Positions 24,643 through 32,273 of a DNA stretch of 64,000 nt are shown one piece after another. Location of the stretch: NCBI GenBank assembly GCA_013823945.1, contig PNMZ01000005.1, positions 171,817 through 235,816 of the forward strand, read 5' to 3'. This DNA comes from a bacterium. Its GTDB lineage: Bacteria > Armatimonadota > Fimbriimonadia > Fimbriimonadales > Fimbriimonadaceae. A program made the translations under genes and the position numbers. The notes beneath the pieces are model-generated. The model was not told the origin of the DNA. It did not search any database and saw nothing but the letters and a program-made list of their open reading frames with translations. Numbering within the stretch: the first letter of the stretch is position 1; every line of letters starts with the position of its first letter.

Positions 24643-25158
24643 TTAGACAATGATTTTGCCACGGAAACCGCGTGCGGCGTAATAGGAATCGGCTCCGTTG
24701 TGATAGATGAAGACACGGTTGAATCGGCGGTCGCCGAAAATGGCTCCGCCGAGGGCGCGGACTTCGGGAGGCGTTTGGAGCCAGCTTGAGGTTTTGAGGT
24801 CAAATTCGCCGAGGGTTTGGAGGTGAAAGTAGTCGGCTTCAGTGAGGAGTTGGATGCCGATTTGTGCGGCGAGGTTTTTGGCGGAATCGGCGGGTTTGTT
24901 GGCTCTGCGTTTTTCGAGGGCGGGGTGGTCGTAGCAGAGGCTTCGGCGGCCGGTGGGGGACTCGGGGGAGCAATCGGCGAAGGTGATTTCGTTGGTTTCT
25001 GGGTTGTGGGCGATGATGTTGGGTTCGCCGCCGGTTTCTTCCATAAGTTGGAGGGTTTTGAGGGCTTGGGGGGTGAGTTTTTGTTCGACTTGGGGCCAGG
25101 TGAGGGTGGGGTGGCGTATGGTGAGGAACCGGGATTCGAGGGTTTGGATGAGGTTCAT
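24643..25158 (-). CDS. DUF4256 family protein
   Basis: 171 residues of the DUF4256 family, recognisable from GGEPNIIAHN, TGRRSLCYDHPALEKRR and the end GDRRFNRVFIYHNGADSYYAARGFRG. Function is unknown; it looks cytoplasmic. Its ATG overlaps the previous gene's stop (ATGA at 25155-25158), showing tight coupling to the unknown gene upstream. Confidence 0.85.
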   Translation of the reverse strand: MNLIQTLESRFLTIRHPTLTWPQVEQKLTPQALKTLQLMEETGGEPNIIAHNPETNEITFADCSPESPTGRRSLCYDHPALEKRRANKPADSAKNLAAQIGIQLLTEADYFHLQTLGEFDLKTSSWLQTPPEVRALGGAIFGDRRFNRVFIYHNGADSYYAARGFRGKIIV

Positions 25159-25928
25159 GGATTTTGGAATTTTAGATCATTCCAAGTGAGGCCGTGGACG
25201 GGGAGTCGGCGGTTGAAGTAGTCGATGAATCCGCCGACATATTGCGGATAGTAGATTGGCTTAGCCGGGAAGTCAATCCGGTTTAGATAGTCGTTCCAGA
25301 GGGGAGCGATGTTTGGCCCGAAGAGCTTTTTGAGGGCAGGAAGGCGTCGGTCAACGGCAGTTGCGGTTGCACAGTCGATGAGGATATAGATTGAGTCGGA
25401 TAACTTCTGTTTTGCTCTCGAGCTGCGGATTTCACAGATAAACTGAAGTCTCTCCTCTTGTTCAAAAAACCAGTCACGCCTAAAGTTCAATTGAAAGTCG
25501 GAATTGCTTGATGTTGAGGTCGTGATGTTATCGTATCTGAGTTTGAATTTTAAATCGTGTCGAAGTGAAGTGCAATAAACGACATCTTGAAATTCAAAAT
25601 CAATAGGAATGACAACGCCAGGATGCTTTAGGTTATTTATTTCGCAGACGTCGTTGATCAGGGTTTCGGCATCGAGGTCATTCAGGGTGATGATGGCTTT
25701 GTTATCTTCTTGTGAGAGTCCTATAAATTGACTGTCGTGCATGCTGGAGTTGAAGAATCTTTGGTTCTGAATTCTCTCAGATAGTGGCTTCTTCCAATAA
25801 TCAAACAGTTTGGTATCTCTGGCTTCGTCCATCTTTTCCCAATCTTTATGGCAGCCATCTAAGGTTGATTCCCACGGTGAGATGTCATTGAGATGAGTGA
25901 CGTCTTTGAGCCAGGTTCGGTATGACAT
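25155..25928 (-). CDS. hypothetical protein, AT-richer than its neighbours
   Basis: 257 residues, not recognised. It begins MSYRTWLKDV and has aromatic-rich segments (LNFRRDWFFEQEERLQFICE; KPIYYPQYVGGFIDYFNRR), no signal peptide and no membrane helix. Codon use and base composition are more AT-rich than the surrounding genes, suggesting later acquisition. Its ATG directly follows the stop of the 117-residue gene (TAAATG), so the two are surely co-translated. The pairing of a small ADP-ribosyltransferase-like protein with a larger unknown partner invites a toxin/immunity or effector reading, which is speculation. Confidence 0.65.
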   Translation of the reverse strand: MSYRTWLKDVTHLNDISPWESTLDGCHKDWEKMDEARDTKLFDYWKKPLSERIQNQRFFNSSMHDSQFIGLSQEDNKAIITLNDLDAETLINDVCEINNLKHPGVVIPIDFEFQDVVYCTSLRHDLKFKLRYDNITTSTSSNSDFQLNFRRDWFFEQEERLQFICEIRSSRAKQKLSDSIYILIDCATATAVDRRLPALKKLFGPNIAPLWNDYLNRIDFPAKPIYYPQYVGGFIDYFNRRLPVHGLTWNDLKFQNP

Positions 25929-26282
25929 TTAACTCGTTCCTGAATACGAAGCTACAACTGTGATTCCCCCAACAATGTTATCGTTAAATTCTTCTAACTC
26001 CTCAGCGGGAATCCAATATTCCTGATGATCTGAGCCTCCTGCGGTTTGGACCGGATATTTGCTGAGGTAATTTGATTTAACTTTAAACTCGGTTATGTAG
26101 CCGATATATCCTGATGCTGCATCCTTTGTGTTCCAGTCACGAGCAATTTTTTCGGCATATTCAAATGTCGTGACAGGATAAAAGATTGGCTGGATTGGAA
26201 GTCGAGGAGGGAATCTACCTGTTGAGTGAATAAGATTCAACTCTGCTTGTCCAACTGGTCGGAACAATGTTACGGTCTCCAT
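25929..26282 (-). CDS. conserved small protein, 'ADP-ribosylation/crystallin J1'-type annotation
   Basis: 117 residues. The pattern LFRPVGQAELNLI, PRLPIQPIFYPVTTFEYAEKIA, RDWNTKD, SGYIGYITEFKV, HQEYWIPAEELEEFN and IVGGI matches a widespread bacterial family. Databases often label it ADP-ribosylation/crystallin J1; as I recall, activity has not been shown. The N-terminal layout is reminiscent of ADP-ribosyltransferase-like folds. A TATAAT (26295-26300, minus strand) and AGAGGA precede the ATG. It is the first gene of the AT-rich set immediately behind tRNA-Gln and is fused end-to-start with the next gene. Confidence 0.7.
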   Translation of the reverse strand: METVTLFRPVGQAELNLIHSTGRFPPRLPIQPIFYPVTTFEYAEKIARDWNTKDAASGYIGYITEFKVKSNYLSKYPVQTAGGSDHQEYWIPAEELEEFNDNIVGGITVVASYSGTS

Positions 26283-26302
26283 GATTAGTCCTCTATTATA
26301 AT

Positions 26303-26340
26303 AAACAAATCCCCCGGTTCTGATGAACCAGGGGATTTGT
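26303..26340 (-). terminator. long hairpin terminator after tRNA-Gln
   Basis: ACAAATCCCC and GGGGATTTGT pair perfectly around an inner GGTTC/GAACC stem with a TGAT loop; TTTATTATAAT follows on the minus strand. It touches the CCA end of the tRNA and precedes the next gene's -10. Confidence 0.8.
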
Positions 26341-26413
26341 GGCTGCCGGACTAGGATTCGAACCTAGACTGACGACACCAAAAACCGCTGTCCTACCCTT
26401 AGACGATCCGGCA
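26340..26413 (-). tRNA. tRNA-Gln (anticodon TTG), CCA encoded
   Basis: Minus-strand cloverleaf: acceptor TGCCGGA (26413-26407) pairs with the 3' strand TCCGGCA. The anticodon arm AGCGGTTTTTGGTGTCGT has anticodon TTG, and the T arm is CTAGGTTCGAATCCTAG. Discriminator G and encoded CCA end at 26340. The sequence closely follows other bacterial tRNA-Gln genes. Confidence 0.93.
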
Positions 26414-26468
26414 AAGCCGATGAGAATATACCCGATGGTTTTGGGGGGTTGCCTGGGTCTGGGATTGT

Positions 26469-27269
26469 TTATTTTTTGATGAGGTTGAGGATGGCCTTAC
26501 TGGGGACGGCGATCTTGCGCACCATTTGGAGATCGGATGTTCGGCGTTCGCCGGAGTAGAGTGAGTTGGTCATTGAGACGACGCCAATGATTTGGCCGGT
26601 GGAGTCCATGATGGGGCCGCCGGATGAGCCGCCGGCATAGTCGGCAGTAACTTCTACCCAGGGGGTTCCGCGGTCCATCATGAACCGGCTCACAGAGCCT
26701 CGGGTGAAGCTGAAAAAGTGCCCGCTGGGGTGGCTGAGAACGTAGACGGTTTCGCCGGGGTTGGCGGCTTCGCGAACGGGGAAGTAAGGCAGGTTTTTGG
26801 CATCAACGCGGACGAGGGCGATGTCGGCGGCTTCGTTGGAAGCGAGGACTTCGATGACCGGGTAGGTTTTCTTGTCGGCGGTCATGATGGCGAATGCGGA
26901 GGCGTCTTTGTCGGCGATGACGTGGTGGTTGGTGATGACCAGGCCGTCCGGGCTGATGATGAATCCGGAGGCGGGGTTGGGGTGGAACTGGTCGCAATTG
27001 CCGCAGAGCCCGAAGCTGGAGAAGATGACGGTGGCTTTTCGGGCGGCGGAGTAAAGGTCGGATTCTTTGGTAGTGAGGGGTTTGGGGGAGGGGAGGGTGA
27101 CGGATGCGGTTTTGCGGGTGAGTTGGGCTTGAAGTTCGGCGTTATTTTGGGGGATTTCTTTACTTGCGACTCGGTTGCCGTAGGCGTTGAGGGCAGCTTG
27201 GTACTCGGCGTCGTTGATGATGAGATCTTGGGATTGAAGGATGGCAAGGGCGGCGATTGTGGGGAGCAT
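26469..27269 (-). CDS. trypsin-like serine protease (S1C / HtrA-type core without PDZ)
   Basis: 266 residues with a short signal peptide (LPTIAALAILQSQ). The chymotrypsin fold shows His116 in TNHHV, Asp149 in AADIALVR and Ser216 in GGSSGGP, a complete triad. A CGNC pair (89-92) may form a disulphide or bind metal, consistent with an extracytoplasmic place. There is no PDZ domain after the protease core, unlike DegP. A housekeeping or stress role in the periplasm is likely. Upstream spacing gives no clear ribosome site. Confidence 0.9.
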   Translation of the reverse strand: MLPTIAALAILQSQDLIINDAEYQAALNAYGNRVASKEIPQNNAELQAQLTRKTASVTLPSPKPLTTKESDLYSAARKATVIFSSFGLCGNCDQFHPNPASGFIISPDGLVITNHHVIADKDASAFAIMTADKKTYPVIEVLASNEAADIALVRVDAKNLPYFPVREAANPGETVYVLSHPSGHFFSFTRGSVSRFMMDRGTPWVEVTADYAGGSSGGPIMDSTGQIIGVVSMTNSLYSGERRTSDLQMVRKIAVPSKAILNLIKK

Positions 27270-27372
27270 TGGTTATTTGACGTTACCACTTGGGGAAACG
27301 TGTTGGTTCGGGTTGTTTCAATTCACTAACTGAGACAACCCGGTACTGATTCTTGAGCCGCTGAGATTTAGG

Positions 27373-28356
27373 CTAATCACGTGCCCAGAACATTGGGCCG
27401 GCTTGTTCGGTGATCACTGCTTCTTTCAGGGTGGAGACGGCTTTGGTCAGGCCTTCCATGCTGGTCATGAGGCCATCTTCATGCTCGATGCTGATGACGT
27501 GGTCGTAGCCGACGGTGCGGAGGACGGAGACGAACTCCTTCCACCATTCCACGCTGTGTCCATAACCGACGGAACGGAACACCCAGGAGCGGTTGAGAAA
27601 ATCGCCGTAGGATTTGGTGTCGAGGTTGCCGTTAAGTTTGCTGGTTTCGGGTTCGATGCGGGTGTCTTTAGCGTGGACATGGAACAGGGCGCCTTCGATG
27701 CCGAGTTGGCGGACTGCGGCGAGGGGGTCAATCCCTTGCCACCAGAGGTGTGAAGGGTCGAAATTCGCGCCGATTCGGGTGCCGTTGGGGCCGGTGGAGT
27801 GGCGGAGTTTGAGGAGGGTGTCGTTGTTGTAGACGATGAAACCGGGATGCATTTCGATGCAGAAGTTGACATTGTGCTCAGCGAGGAATTTGGCTTGTTC
27901 GGTCCAGTAGGGGATCGCGACTTCGTTCCATTGGTATTCGAGGATGTCGCGGTATTCGTCGGGCCAAGCACAGGTCACCCAGTTGGGGTTGATGGCTTGG
28001 GGATGATCGCCGGGGCATCCGCTGAACCCGTTGAGGCACGAGATTCCCAGAGCGGAGGCGAGTTGGACTCCTTTGCGGAATGCAGTGTGATGGTCTTCGG
28101 CGATTTGGCGGTTGGGGTGGAGGGGATTACCGTGGACAGAGATGGCGGAGAGGGTGATGTTGCGGCGTCCGAGTTCGGCGAGGAATTCTTCGCGGGCTTT
28201 GGGGTTTTCGAGAAGGTGATCGACGTCGAGGTGGGGATTACCGGGATAGGCTCCGGCTCCGAGTTCGACGGCTTGAATGCCGAGATCTTGGACGATGTCG
28301 AGGACTTCGGAGAATGGTTTGTCGCCAAAGAGGGGGGTGAACAGTCCGATTTTCAT
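27373..28356 (-). CDS. sugar phosphate isomerase/epimerase (xylose isomerase-like TIM barrel)
   Basis: 327 residues beginning MKIGLFTPLFGDKPF, a TIM barrel of AP-endonuclease family 2. Metal-ligand style motifs are CIEMHPGF (Glu near 168), GANFDPSHLWWQG (Asp near 200), HVHAKDTR (His near 227) and SIEHEDG (Glu near 295). Such enzymes isomerise or epimerise sugars or inositols with a divalent metal; the gene neighbourhood gives no pathway. Between it and the protease gene, GGGTTGT/ACAACCC (27307-27342) can form a hairpin that may end the transcript. Confidence 0.88.
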   Translation of the reverse strand: MKIGLFTPLFGDKPFSEVLDIVQDLGIQAVELGAGAYPGNPHLDVDHLLENPKAREEFLAELGRRNITLSAISVHGNPLHPNRQIAEDHHTAFRKGVQLASALGISCLNGFSGCPGDHPQAINPNWVTCAWPDEYRDILEYQWNEVAIPYWTEQAKFLAEHNVNFCIEMHPGFIVYNNDTLLKLRHSTGPNGTRIGANFDPSHLWWQGIDPLAAVRQLGIEGALFHVHAKDTRIEPETSKLNGNLDTKSYGDFLNRSWVFRSVGYGHSVEWWKEFVSVLRTVGYDHVISIEHEDGLMTSMEGLTKAVSTLKEAVITEQAGPMFWARD

Positions 28357-28395
28357 GTTGGGTGAGGGTTTTTTACCTGGTTTGGTTTGGGCATG

Positions 28396-28434
28396 AAAAA
28401 GCCCTGGAGTTCTCGGGTGAATTCCAGGGCTTTT
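28396..28434 (-). terminator. terminator of the TlpA-like gene
   Basis: AAAAGCCCTGGA and TCCAGGGCTTTT form a 12-bp stem around a 14-nt loop, with A and T tracts on both sides, so it can act on either strand. It lies 12 nt beyond the stop codon. Confidence 0.85.
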
Positions 28435-28446
28435 GGTTAGAGTGAA

Positions 28447-29526
28447 TTAGCCAATGCTGGCTTTTTCTTTTTTGATGGCTTCCTCGATTTCTTTACGGAA
28501 ATCGGCCATTTCCGCTTCTTTGGCGTAGGGGCTATTGTCGAATGCTTTGAGGGCTCGTTCTAGGGTGGAAAGGGCCTTCTTATGATCCTTGGTCGTGCTG
28601 TATGCGGGGGCAGCGTAGTAGAGAAGAATTGGGTCGTCGTTCTTCATGTTTTTGAGAAGAACATCGGATGCATAGACCGCGAGGGCCCGGTTGCCTTCTT
28701 CTTCGGTGGCGTTTTCGATGCTAAAGAACGCAACGTTGGCCTGATCGCCGAATTCACCTTTGCTCATTTCTTCGAGTAGCGATTTCGCTTTAGGTTCGTC
28801 GTCTTTGGCGAAGAGTTTGAGCTTTGCCGATTTGGCCTCTCCGCCCATGGATTCTGATTCCTTGGCGATCTTGTCGAGGATGGCAATGGCTTCGTCCTTT
28901 TTGCCAGATGTGTAGAGCCTTTGAGCTTCTTCGATATCCGCCATGATCTTTTGCTGTTGCATGGCGTCTTGGACAGCGGCTTCTTGGGCTTTGCGCGTTG
29001 CTTCGAGATCGTGCTTTTTGTTGATGACGTTTTCGAGGGGTGCGTCAATTTCCATGGGGTGACCGATCCATGCTATTTGGCCTTCTTGGTTCACGATGAA
29101 TGCGGTGGGGATGCCTTGGCTGTAGCTTTGGGCCATCCAGTTCTTTGTCATGTGGAGTTCGTCGTTATCGACAGCGACGCGGTAGGACATTTTGTCGCCC
29201 ATTTTTTTGATGAAGTCTTGGATGCGGGTGTCGCGACCCTCTTCATCATCCCAGACGTTGACGCCAACGAATTCCGCTTTGCCTTTGTATTTCTTGCTGA
29301 GTTCGTTGAGGTGAGGGATGGCATCGATGCAGGGGCCGCACCATGTTGCCCAGAATTCGACGACATAGACTTTTCCTTTTTCAAACTTGGCAATTTTTTC
29401 GCCTTGATAGTATTTGGCGACTTTGAGATCGGGGGCTTTGTCGCCGGGGAGGAGAGGTTTGGTTTCTTGGGCTGCGGCGAGGGTAGCGAGGCCCAGGAGG
29501 AGTGTGGAAATGAGAGCGGCTTTCAT
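28447..29526 (-). CDS. TlpA-like thioredoxin-fold protein with helical C-terminal region
   Basis: 359 residues from ATG 29526, which opens a clear signal peptide ([19 protein letters not shown]). Residues about 25-170 are a TlpA/ResA-type thioredoxin domain with active site WCGPC (62-66) and the cis-Pro region QGIPTAF. Residues 180-359 are charged and helical, tetratricopeptide-like, with several A-x-x-x-L patterns. A periplasmic thiol-disulphide reductase is expected. An upstream in-frame extension exists, but it overlaps the divergent gene and lacks coding character. Only 48 bp separate the two divergent starts. Confidence 0.88.
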   Translation of the reverse strand: MKAALISTLLLGLATLAAAQETKPLLPGDKAPDLKVAKYYQGEKIAKFEKGKVYVVEFWATWCGPCIDAIPHLNELSKKYKGKAEFVGVNVWDDEEGRDTRIQDFIKKMGDKMSYRVAVDNDELHMTKNWMAQSYSQGIPTAFIVNQEGQIAWIGHPMEIDAPLENVINKKHDLEATRKAQEAAVQDAMQQQKIMADIEEAQRLYTSGKKDEAIAILDKIAKESESMGGEAKSAKLKLFAKDDEPKAKSLLEEMSKGEFGDQANVAFFSIENATEEEGNRALAVYASDVLLKNMKNDDPILLYYAAPAYSTTKDHKKALSTLERALKAFDNSPYAKEAEMADFRKEIEEAIKKEKASIG

Positions 29527-29561
29527 GGCTTTTCTTAACCCGATACGATACCTTGACGTGC

Positions 29562-29567
29562 GATAAT
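29562..29567 (+). promoter_or_regulatory. -10 element of the GDPD-like gene
   Basis: GATAAT, 7 nt before GTG 29575; predicted transcription start at 29574, so the message is leaderless within one base. Confidence 0.5.
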
Positions 29568-29574
29568 TTATGGT

Positions 29575-30324
29575 GTGTTGGCGAGCATGATTTTGTTGGG
29601 TCAAGTGGCTCTGTTGCCGAGCCCGGTTGTTCGGGGGCATTCGCACAATGATTATTGGCGGAAGCGGCCCTTGGCGGAGGCACTGGAGGCAGGGATGTGT
29701 TCGATTGAGGCGGATGTGTTTTTGATTGATGGGAAGTTGAAGGTCGGGCATGATTTGGCCGAGGCGACGGCGGGGAAGACCTTGGAAGAGCTGTATTTGG
29801 ATCCGCTGGCGAGGCGGGAGCTTGTTGATGGAAAGCTTGCAAAGGGGTGGCCGGAAGTGATTTTGCTGGTTGATGTGAAGGCAGAAGGGGAGAAAGTGTT
29901 TCCGGTTTTGGAGAAGTTAGTTAAGGAACGGAGCCGGGTTTTTAGCACGGACAAGGACGTGCGGGCGGTTCGAGTTGTGGTAAGTGGGGATCGTCCGGTT
30001 GAATTGATTTTGGGGTCGCAGGAAGGGTGGCTGGCTTTGGATGGTCGGCGGAGTGATTTGGGGAAGAAGATTCCGGTACGGCGGATGCCGATGGTGAGTG
30101 AGAGTTGGAGTTATGTGGGCTGGAACAAGAATGTGGATTTGCCGGAGGAGAATTTGATTCGGGCTTTGAACTTTACGAAGTATGTTTTTGCGGAAGGGAA
30201 GAAGAGCCGGTTTTGGGGGGTTCCGGATCGGCCGGATTATTGGAGTTTGATGAAGCGGTTGGCGGTGGATTGGGTGAATACGGACCGGCCGGGTGAGCTT
30301 AGGGAGTGGGAGTTGCAAGGCTAG
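29575..30324 (+). CDS. glycerophosphodiester phosphodiesterase-like protein (Aim6/PI-PLC-like)
   Basis: 249 residues. After a short hydrophobic start comes [17 protein letters not shown], then [17 protein letters not shown]: the His, Asn, Glu-x-Asp and His-Asp pattern of the GDPD/PI-PLC barrel. The length and the [13 protein letters not shown] end match the bacterial Aim6-like branch. It may cleave a phosphodiester of a lipid or polyol, probably outside the cytoplasm. The GTG start fits the -10 spacing. A REP repeat and a second, diverged copy of its last 14 codons lie directly downstream. Confidence 0.82.
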   Translation: MLASMILLGQVALLPSPVVRGHSHNDYWRKRPLAEALEAGMCSIEADVFLIDGKLKVGHDLAEATAGKTLEELYLDPLARRELVDGKLAKGWPEVILLVDVKAEGEKVFPVLEKLVKERSRVFSTDKDVRAVRVVVSGDRPVELILGSQEGWLALDGRRSDLGKKIPVRRMPMVSESWSYVGWNKNVDLPEENLIRALNFTKYVFAEGKKSRFWGVPDRPDYWSLMKRLAVDWVNTDRPGELREWELQG

Positions 30325-30327
30325 TTT

Positions 30328-30367
30328 CAACCCCTCTCCTACCTCTCCCCAAACTTGGGGAGAGAAT
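30328..30367. repeat. REP-like palindromic repeat, copy 4
   Basis: AACCCCTCTCC arm, spacer, then CTCCCCAAACTTGGGGAGAG. It begins 4 nt after the GDPD-like stop codon and separates the gene from its duplicated tail. Confidence 0.75.
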
Positions 30368-30415
30368 TTTATGCTCGGGAAGGTTTGGCTGAGCCAGCAC
30401 GGATACCGGTTAGAC

Positions 30416-30475
30416 ACGAAAAGTTTAGCGGTGGATAGGGTGAATACGGATCGACCTGGAGAGTTGATGGCGTGA
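30416..30475 (+). pseudogene. orphan second copy of the GDPD-like C-terminus
   Basis: The frame reads [16 protein letters not shown] and stop, matching [14 protein letters not shown] of the intact gene 150 bp upstream. About 34 of 42 aligned bases agree and most differences are at third codon positions. No upstream part of the gene is recognisable between the REP repeat and this tail. It is probably the remnant of a paralogue or of the gene's earlier 3' end. Confidence 0.6.
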
Positions 30476-30496
30476 ATGATTGAAAAGTATGATAAG

Positions 30497-30572
30497 TGGC
30501 CCGGCTGGAGGGATTCGAACCCCCGACACCTGGTTCCGAAGACCAGTGCTCTATCCACTGAGCTACAGCCGG
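30497..30572 (-). tRNA. tRNA-Arg (anticodon TCG), CCA encoded
   Basis: Minus-strand cloverleaf: acceptor CCGGCTG pairs with CAGCCGG. D arm TAGCTCAGTGGATAGAGC, anticodon stem CTGGT/ACCAG with loop CTTCGGA (anticodon TCG), T arm GGGGGTTCGAATCCCTC, and encoded CCA at 30497-30499. Confidence 0.93.
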
Positions 30573-30620
30573 TTTTGAGTTGAGAATGATACCGGGTGAG
30601 GCTGAGTCGGAGTTAGGGCC

Positions 30621-31169
30621 TTAGGAAGATTCTTCGGGGATGATGCTGGCTTGCGACTCAATAAGTTGGCTGAGTTTGGCGGCGCGTTTGGGGTCTTTGA
30701 TGATGGGGAGGATTTCGGCGACTTTCTCGGCTTCCATTTTGATGAGGACGCGGGCGAGTTCTTCGTCGCGGTAGGCAGCGGAGATGCGGACAATGTCCTC
30801 GGCGTCCATGTTGTTCCAGATTCCGGCGAGCTTTTTGGCTCCGAGTTCGGGGTCGGTTTCAGGTTCTTTAACGGCGGGAGGTTCGGGTTCGGCTTCGATC
30901 TTGATTTTAGGAGGTGTGGGCTTGGTTTCCTTGGCGAGTTTGGTTGGTTCGTCTTCGGATTCGGTGTAGTTTTTTGCGACGGATTGGGCTTTCATACCGG
31001 GCAGTTTGAGACCCGGGATTTTGAGAAGTCCAGCATACGCGGCACCAAGGGTTCCTCCGATGGCGAGCAGGGGAACGAGGACGGCAGTGGCGATGATGAG
31101 CCCCTTCTTGCCCTTCTTTTTTTGAGGTTTAGGGGATTGTTCTTCAACAGATTCAAGTTCTTCGCTCAT
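30621..31169 (-). CDS. MotE-like flagellar protein with MgtE-N-type domain
   Basis: 182 residues: a basic N-terminus (PKPQKKKGKKG), one membrane helix (about 24-46), a proline/acidic linker, and a C-terminal helical domain (about 115-172). That domain, with the pattern KLAGIWNNMDAEDIVRI, RDEELARVLIKM and ILPIIKDPKRAAKL, resembles the MgtE N-domain and the FliG middle repeat. This layout is that of MotE/FlbB-type proteins, which help place or stabilise the motor stator. It is the last gene of the flagellar operon, 24 bp after the transglycosylase. Confidence 0.75.
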   Translation of the reverse strand: MSEELESVEEQSPKPQKKKGKKGLIIATAVLVPLLAIGGTLGAAYAGLLKIPGLKLPGMKAQSVAKNYTESEDEPTKLAKETKPTPPKIKIEAEPEPPAVKEPETDPELGAKKLAGIWNNMDAEDIVRISAAYRDEELARVLIKMEAEKVAEILPIIKDPKRAAKLSQLIESQASIIPEESS

Positions 31170-31193
31170 GGGTTACTCCTGAAATGGGTCGGG

Positions 31194-31850
31194 TTATTCT
31201 CCGATGTTGCCAAGGATTTTCTTGACATAGTTCTGGGTTTCGTTGAAGGGGGGGATTCCGCCGTATCGCTTGACGGCACCAGGGCCAGCATTGTATGCGG
31301 CGAGGGCGAGGCTCCGATCGCCGTTGAATTGACGGAGCATTTGGGCGAGATACTTTGCGCCACCTTCAAGGTTTTGGCGGGGGTCAAATGGATCGGTCAC
31401 GCCTAGCGACTGGGCGGTTTTGGGCATGAGTTGGGTCAGTCCCTGGGCTCCGGCGTGGGAGACGGCTTTAGGGTTGAACCCACTTTCTTGAGTGATCAAT
31501 GCGTTAAAGAGTTTGGGGTCAAGATTATATTTTTCGGCAACTTCTAAGGCGAGGGCGCGGAGGTCGGTCGCCGGGGCAGCACCGGGATTGATAAGTCCAA
31601 GAGCCATGGGATCAAGGGGGGCATTGCCAAGATTCGATTCAGTTGGCAGGGACGAGAAACTGCCAAGGATGTTTGATTTGGCAGTCGTTCCGGTGCGATG
31701 GTTGCCGATGGCTCCGCCGAGGGTTGACTCAAATGTGTTCTTCTTCGGATTTGACTTTTCGGCGACTCGGCCTTCGAGTTGGGCGAGTTTCGACTTTATC
31801 TCTTGGATTCGGCTTTGGGTGCCTTCAAACCCTCGGATTTGGAAACTCAT
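31194..31850 (-). CDS. SLT-domain lytic transglycosylase of the flagellar operon
   Basis: 218 residues from ATG 31850, which overlaps the fliJ stop (ATGA). Residues 1-90 are a low-complexity, Ser/Asn-rich segment with no signal peptide; residues about 100-215 are an SLT domain. Its catalytic Glu is in ITQESGFNP, followed by [11 protein letters not shown] and [13 protein letters not shown]. It should cut peptidoglycan to let the flagellar rod pass, possibly being exported by the flagellar apparatus itself because it lacks a Sec signal. It stands where FlgJ-like or SltF functions are needed. Confidence 0.88.
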   Translation of the reverse strand: MSFQIRGFEGTQSRIQEIKSKLAQLEGRVAEKSNPKKNTFESTLGGAIGNHRTGTTAKSNILGSFSSLPTESNLGNAPLDPMALGLINPGAAPATDLRALALEVAEKYNLDPKLFNALITQESGFNPKAVSHAGAQGLTQLMPKTAQSLGVTDPFDPRQNLEGGAKYLAQMLRQFNGDRSLALAAYNAGPGAVKRYGGIPPFNETQNYVKKILGNIGE

Positions 31851-32272
31851 GCGGCCCTCCCGGTTGCGCCTCTGAGGGTCGCCCACTCGTCGATTTCTGC
31901 TTGCTCGCGTCGTGTTTCGTCGAGTTGATATTCTTCGAGGGCTTTTGTGCGGAGTTTTTCGATTGTTTTCACTTCTTTCTTTGCTTCCATCCAGGCGGCG
32001 AAGGCTTGGTCTTCTTCGGCTTCGAGAACGCCAATCGTGCTCAAGAGGGCACGGGATTCATCTTGGAGTCGGTCGGTGTAGGCGAGAGAGTCGATTCGAT
32101 CTTGGAAACTGGTTCGGGATTGTTGCTTCGCTTGAGCAAGAATCCGTTGGACGCCATCGTGATCAGCTTGGGCACTTTCGCGCTTTGATTTTGCGAGGAC
32201 GTAAAGTCGCTCAGCCTCATCGAGGGCGATCAATCTGAGATCAAGAACGGTTTGAAGGCGGAACTTAAACAT
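31847..32272 (-). CDS. fliJ: flagellar export chaperone FliJ
   Basis: 141 residues, almost entirely a long antiparallel coiled coil starting [13 protein letters not shown], the usual FliJ opening. FliJ sits in the centre of the FliI ring and links the ATPase to the FlhA export gate. Position directly behind fliI (stop TGA, one base, ATG) supports the call, since the sequence itself is weakly conserved. Confidence 0.88.
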   Translation of the reverse strand: MFKFRLQTVLDLRLIALDEAERLYVLAKSKRESAQADHDGVQRILAQAKQQSRTSFQDRIDSLAYTDRLQDESRALLSTIGVLEAEEDQAFAAWMEAKKEVKTIEKLRTKALEEYQLDETRREQAEIDEWATLRGATGRAA

Positions 32273-32273
32273 T

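Noticed and set aside
30293..30475. 60-codon frame through the REP repeat to the duplicated GDPD tail
   Set aside because: Only the last 16 codons have coding character; the start lies inside the GDPD-like gene and the repeat is non-coding, so it is recorded as a remnant.
31194..31886. Longer transglycosylase start at 31886
   Set aside because: It overlaps fliJ by 40 bp, adds an Arg-rich stretch, and ATG 31850 has the ATGA overlap typical of this operon.
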